Shown piece by piece: positions 60,957-64,000 of a stretch of 64,000 nucleotides of DNA (the first letter of the stretch is position 1; every line of letters starts with the position of its first letter). The translations under genes were made by a program, and so were the position numbers. The notes under the pieces were generated by a model. That model was not told where the DNA came from, did not search any database, and worked only from the letters and a program-made list of their open reading frames with translations. This DNA is from Pseudomonas sp. RIT623 (GTDB lineage Bacteria > Pseudomonadota > Gammaproteobacteria > Pseudomonadales > Pseudomonadaceae). The stretch lies in contig NZ_SOZA01000016.1 of NCBI RefSeq assembly GCF_004519305.1, positions 42,652 to 106,651 of the forward strand, in the 5' to 3' direction.

Positions 60957-60960
60957 CGCG

Positions 60961-61554
60961 TTACAAGCTGAACTCGCCTTCAGCAGCCAGCTCGCTCAGC
61001 GGCCGGCGCGGGCTTGGCATTTCGCGAGCCTGCAGGGCTTCGGCCAGGGTCGCCTTGTCACCCAGCTTGCCGATCGCCACCATGGCGTGCAGCGCGTAGC
61101 CCTCGGGGATCTTCAGCTCGCGGCGGGCCAGGTCCTGGTCGAAGCCGGCCATGCCGTGGGTGTGCCAACCGCTGATGCTGGCTTGCAGCGCCAGGTGGCC
61201 CCAGGCGGAGCCGGTGTCGAAGGTGTGCCACAGGGCGGGTTTTTCTTCATCGGAGCCGGGCGCGGCGAAGGTGGTCTTGGAGAGGATCAGCACCAGCGCC
61301 GAGGCGTGCTGCGCCCAGCTGCGGTTGAATTCGTTGAGGATATCCAGGTAGCGCGCCCAGCTCGGCGTGTCACGGCGCGCGTAGAGGAAGCGCCACGGCT
61401 GCGAGTTGTAGGCCGAAGGCGCCCAGCGCGCGGCCTCGAGGAAGCTCAGCAGGGTCTGCTGGCTGATCGGCTCGTCGCTGAAGGCGCGGGGCGACCAGCG
61501 GTTGATGAACTGCTCGTTGATGGCATAGTCGGCGATGCGTGGGGTGGCGCTCAT
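60961..61554 (-). CDS. Nitroreductase family oxidoreductase
   Basis: A 197-residue FMN enzyme. The FMN-binding N-terminal part has INEQFINRWSPRAFSDEPISQQTLLSFLEAARWAPSAYNSQPWRFLYARRD (quoted in part: WSPRAF, APSAYNSQPWRF). Later come TGSAWGHLALQASISGWHTHGMAGF and ALHAMVAIGKLG. It is of the short YdjA/NfnB-like type; likely reduces nitro compounds or quinones with NAD(P)H. Unlike bluB, it lacks the lid signature. The stop is next to the REP pair, and the start at 61554 is the natural one. Confidence 0.92.
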   Translation of the reverse strand: MSATPRIADYAINEQFINRWSPRAFSDEPISQQTLLSFLEAARWAPSAYNSQPWRFLYARRDTPSWARYLDILNEFNRSWAQHASALVLILSKTTFAAPGSDEEKPALWHTFDTGSAWGHLALQASISGWHTHGMAGFDQDLARRELKIPEGYALHAMVAIGKLGDKATLAEALQAREMPSPRRPLSELAAEGEFSL

Positions 61555-61699
61555 GGCTGCTCCTGCAAGGGCGGGGTCAAAAACCGCACGCTACTGTGTC
61601 CGGCGAGCACTGACAAGCGGTCTGGCGTTGCCGCCGGACTGCCTCTAGACTGGCGCCGCCGCGTGCCGCGGATTGAAGTTGACTGCAGGAAACCGTGTG

Positions 61700-62149
61700 A
61701 TGATCGCCGATACCGCGCCCTTCTGGCGGCGCAAGACCCTCGAGCAGCTCGACGCCCAGGAGTGGGAGTCGCTGTGTGACGGCTGTGGCCTGTGCTGTTT
61801 GCAGAAGCTCGAGGACGAAGAGGACAACAGCGTCTATTACACGAGCATCGCCTGCAAGCTGCTCGACCTCACCACCTGTGCGTGCAGCGATTACCCCAAC
61901 CGCTTCCAGCAGGTGCCCGACTGCATCCAGCTGACCCCGGGCAAGGCCGACCAGTTCAAGTGGTTGCCGCCCACCTGCGGTTATCGCCTGGTCAGCGAAG
62001 GCCAGGACCTGCCGGCCTGGCATCACCTGGTGTGCGGGGATCGCCAGCAGGTGCATGAGCAACGCATTTCCCGGTCAGGGCGGATGCTCAGTGAAAAGGA
62101 CGTGGATGAAGACGACTGGGAAGACCACCTGATCTTTCGCGCGGGTTGA
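61700..62149 (+). CDS. ycgN: UPF0260 protein YcgN
   Basis: A 149-residue conserved protein with many cysteines that probably bind metal or an iron-sulfur cluster: [38 protein letters not shown] and PTCGYRLV. The pattern is the CxxCxxxCC form of the zinc/iron-chelating domain (YkgJ/YcgN, PF03692). Function unknown. The Met at 61700 ([16 protein letters not shown]) agrees with the family start; the frame also has an upstream TTG. The stop is 26 bases before the next gene's ATG, so they probably form an operon. Confidence 0.93.
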   Translation: MIADTAPFWRRKTLEQLDAQEWESLCDGCGLCCLQKLEDEEDNSVYYTSIACKLLDLTTCACSDYPNRFQQVPDCIQLTPGKADQFKWLPPTCGYRLVSEGQDLPAWHHLVCGDRQQVHEQRISRSGRMLSEKDVDEDDWEDHLIFRAG

Positions 62150-62175
62150 GCCTCGCGGCTACAAGGAGTTTCGCT

Positions 62176-63384
62176 ATGCGTCGCCCGCTGTTGATGGTGT
62201 TTGTCCTGCTGCTCAGTACGCAGGCGCTGGCGAAGAAAGTCGACCTCGATTACCAGGTACGACTGCTGCCGCAGAGTGGCCAGGCCGAGGTGCGCATGAC
62301 CCTGGCCGAGGGCAGCGCGGTGCGCAGCCTGGACTTCGACCTGGGCAAGAGCGGCGCCTACAGCGATTTTCTCGCCGACGGCCAGTGGCAGGTGCACAAC
62401 GGCCGTGGCGTCTGGCGTCCGGCACCGGGCAAGACCAGCCTCAGCTATCGGGTAGTGCTCGACCAGCAACCCAAAGGCGGCGCCCACGAGGCGCGGATCA
62501 CCGCGCACTGGGCACTGTTTCGTGGCGACCAGTTGGTGCCGCCGGCGCGCCTTGACCAGCAGGACGGCACCGAGCTGGTGTCGCGCCTGGCCTTCGACCT
62601 GCCGGCGGGCTGGAAGAGCGTCGAGACGGCCTGGCCGCGCATTGGCCGGCAAAAATTTCGCATCGATGATGTCTCGCGTCTGTTCGACCGCCCCACCGGC
62701 TGGATGCTGGCCGGCAACCTCGGCAGCCGCCGCGCGCGCCTGGGCGATACCGAGGTGACCGTCGCCGCGCCGCAAGGGCAGGGCATGCGGCGCATGGACA
62801 CGCTGACCTTGCTGACTTTCGTCTGGCCGCAGTTGCAGGCGGTGTTCCCGCGCAATCCGTCCAAGTTGCTGCTGGTTGGTGCCCGTGACGAGATGTGGCG
62901 TGGCGTGCTGCCAGGCAACAACTCGCTGTACCTGCATAGTGGCCGGCCGCTGGTCAGCGAGAACGGCAGCAGCCCGGTGCTGCGCGAGCTGGTGCAGTTG
63001 TTCGCCCAGATCAACGACCGCGATGGCAGCGATTGGCTGGGCGAGAGCCTGGCCGACTATTACGCCACCGAGTTGTTGCGCCGTGCCGGCGGCATGAGTG
63101 ATGACCGCTATGAGGCGGCGCAGGCGCGTTTGCACAAGCTGGGCGACAAGGTGAACCACCTCAAGGGCGCCAAGGCCAGCCCCGCGCAGGTGGCTCGTGG
63201 CGTGCTGCTGTTGCAGGCGCTGGACCGCGAGATCCGCCTGCACAACCACGACAAGCGCTCGCTGGACGATGTCGCCAGGGCGCTGATGCGGCTGTCCAGC
63301 GTCAGCACCGCAGAGTTCGTGCAGATCAGCGAGAACGTGCTTGGCCGCCAGTCCGAGGTGTTGCAGGGCAAGGTGTTGCGCTAG
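62176..63384 (+). CDS. Exported peptidase-like protein without visible zinc motif
   Basis: A 402-residue exported protein. The signal peptide is MRRPLLMVFVLLLSTQALA. The mature part begins with a beta-rich domain (KVDLDYQVRLLPQSGQAEVRMTL). A helical domain follows, with SSPVLRELVQLFAQIND, WLGESLADYYATELLRRAG and long C-terminal helices. The last three look like the M1/M61 peptidase core, where HExxH is followed by a WLxEG(F/L)A(D/E)YY-type motif. However, the HExxH site is replaced by LRELVQ, so metal binding and catalysis should be lost. RBS AAGGAG lies seven bases before the ATG. Inferred role: binding or scaffold. Context gives no further hint. Confidence 0.8.
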   Translation: MRRPLLMVFVLLLSTQALAKKVDLDYQVRLLPQSGQAEVRMTLAEGSAVRSLDFDLGKSGAYSDFLADGQWQVHNGRGVWRPAPGKTSLSYRVVLDQQPKGGAHEARITAHWALFRGDQLVPPARLDQQDGTELVSRLAFDLPAGWKSVETAWPRIGRQKFRIDDVSRLFDRPTGWMLAGNLGSRRARLGDTEVTVAAPQGQGMRRMDTLTLLTFVWPQLQAVFPRNPSKLLLVGARDEMWRGVLPGNNSLYLHSGRPLVSENGSSPVLRELVQLFAQINDRDGSDWLGESLADYYATELLRRAGGMSDDRYEAAQARLHKLGDKVNHLKGAKASPAQVARGVLLLQALDREIRLHNHDKRSLDDVARALMRLSSVSTAEFVQISENVLGRQSEVLQGKVLR

Positions 63385-63396
63385 GCGCGGGTCTTT

Positions 63397-63424
63397 GTTC
63401 GCGGGGCAAGCCCGCTCCCACGTG
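63397..63424. repeat. REP element
   Basis: TTCGCGGGGCAAGCCCGCTCCCACG has the short hairpin CGGG/CCCG and the GCTCCCAC tail of the REP family. It lies between convergent genes. Confidence 0.85.
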
Positions 63425-63448
63425 TTAGCCCCTGTGCCTGCGATGCAT

Positions 63449-63772
63449 TCAACCGCCTGTTATCGTCGCGGTACGGGTCGCCGCTTCGGCGCTGGCCTGC
63501 AGGGCCTTGAGCTCCTGCGCCCCGCGTTCGATGTCGCGGTGCAGGCGCAGGTACTCGGCGCGATGATGTTGCCACCAGGCCTTGGTCGAGCAATGCCCGC
63601 TCAGGCCTCGGGCCAGGGCCAGGCCACCCACGGCCACTTGCAGCATGCCCAGCAGGCCGCCATGGCGCAGGCCCTTGCTGATCATCAACGCGCCCCCGGC
63701 CAGAGAGCTGATGCGTTCCAGGCCGTGGACATTGGGTTGCGGTGCATCCGTTGTGGAGTGGAAGTCGTGCAT
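63449..63772 (-). CDS. YgaP-like transmembrane (DUF2892) protein
   Basis: A 107-residue protein. The central HGLERISSLAGGALMISKGL is followed by a Gly-rich helix (GGLLGMLQVAVGGLALARGLSGHC), the pattern of the inner-membrane YgaP-like domain. The C-terminal half is a soluble charged helix (HHRAEYLRLHRDIERGAQELKALQASAEAA). It probably forms a two-helix membrane hairpin. Function unknown. It opens toward the right edge, so its promoter lies in the region before the microsatellite. Confidence 0.82.
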   Translation of the reverse strand: MHDFHSTTDAPQPNVHGLERISSLAGGALMISKGLRHGGLLGMLQVAVGGLALARGLSGHCSTKAWWQHHRAEYLRLHRDIERGAQELKALQASAEAATRTATITGG

Positions 63773-63885
63773 TGGCGGGGCCTCCTCAGGTCGGTGATAT
63801 TCAGCAGACGCTGGCGGGCATACGAGCGTTCATTTTTATTGCCTGGGCGGCCCCCCGGCCAACTCCGAGTTTCATGAAAATATAA
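63773..63885. other. Noncoding region upstream of the YgaP-like gene
   Basis: No coding signal. It contains a GC-rich palindromic run (GGCGGCCCCCCGGCC, 63846-63860) and an AT-rich stretch (ATGAAAATATAAG, 63874-63886) directly before the tandem repeat. The latter could hold a promoter. Confidence 0.4.
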
Positions 63886-63987
<102 letters not shown>

Positions 63988-64000
63988 TTTGCTTCTAAGT

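Noticed and set aside
60961..61554. A second BluB
   Set aside because: It has the short nitroreductase fold but lacks the RRDMRHF start and the BluB lid segment, and it is far from the cob operon.

Overview
The window is a gene-dense, GC-rich chromosomal segment from a Pseudomonas, most likely of the P. putida group (P. putida / entomophila / mosselii type). The evidence is the gene order cysM-rlmD-relA-mazG, a purMN operon divergent from a DUF2066/PerM/hda block, tandem NlpC/P60 lipoproteins before a B12-riboswitch-controlled cob operon, and many short REP hairpins ending in CCCGCTCCCACAG or GGCTCCTACAG, which are typical of this group. No rRNA, tRNA, IS element, prophage or CRISPR array was seen.

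Layout. 1-13.5 kb is housekeeping: truncated cysM, 23S rRNA methyltransferase rlmD, stringent-response relA, mazG, a YaiL-like protein, the minus-strand operon purM-purN-DUF3108, then DUF2066, PerM, hda and two NlpC/P60 lipoproteins. At 13.6-16.1 kb lies a large toxin-like gene: a dermonecrotic-toxin-like N-terminal region, a hydrophobic middle segment and a C-terminal R-S-E class ADP-ribosyltransferase signature. At 16.9-26.0 kb a cobalamin riboswitch leads a tightly packed operon (cobO, cobB, bluB, cobD, cobC, cobQ, cobU, cobT, a phosphatase, cobS) for corrinoid amidation, adenosylation, lower-ligand synthesis and nucleotide-loop assembly.

26-41 kb holds a secreted GH5 hydrolase, a MarR regulator and an MFS exporter sharing a palindromic operator, a periplasmic glutathione peroxidase, a FadL-type porin, small Pseudomonas hypotheticals, a 0.9-kb gene-free stretch with clustered DnaA-box-like sites, rmuC, an SLC5-sensor hybrid kinase (MxtR/CrbS type), an MFS permease and a TehA/SLAC1-type transporter. 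41.2-46.1 kb is the most notable accessory locus: an AraC regulator, a YddG-like EamA exporter, a B12-binding radical SAM enzyme, a free-standing B3/B4 (PheRS-type editing) domain protein and a SAM methyltransferase. I infer a small biosynthetic cluster for a modified, possibly aromatic, amino acid, with a trans-editing protein giving self-protection.

46-64 kb returns to conserved genes: an MFS-PlsC fusion, a guanidine exporter (sugE/gdx) preceded by a guanidine-II (mini-ykkC) riboswitch, moaB, a bestrophin-like channel, moaA, a molybdopterin FdhF/YdeP-type oxidoreductase, an Lrp regulator divergent from a Cys/Met-metabolism PLP enzyme, a small SlyX/YdcH-like protein, a CHMI-like protein, a phosphoethanolamine transferase, rnd, ycgL, a GhrA-type dehydrogenase, a nitroreductase, ycgN, a peptidase-like protein that appears to lack its zinc motif, and a YgaP-like membrane protein. 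The right edge carries a 17-unit perfect GTTGCT microsatellite. Most convergent gene junctions in this last third contain REP hairpins.
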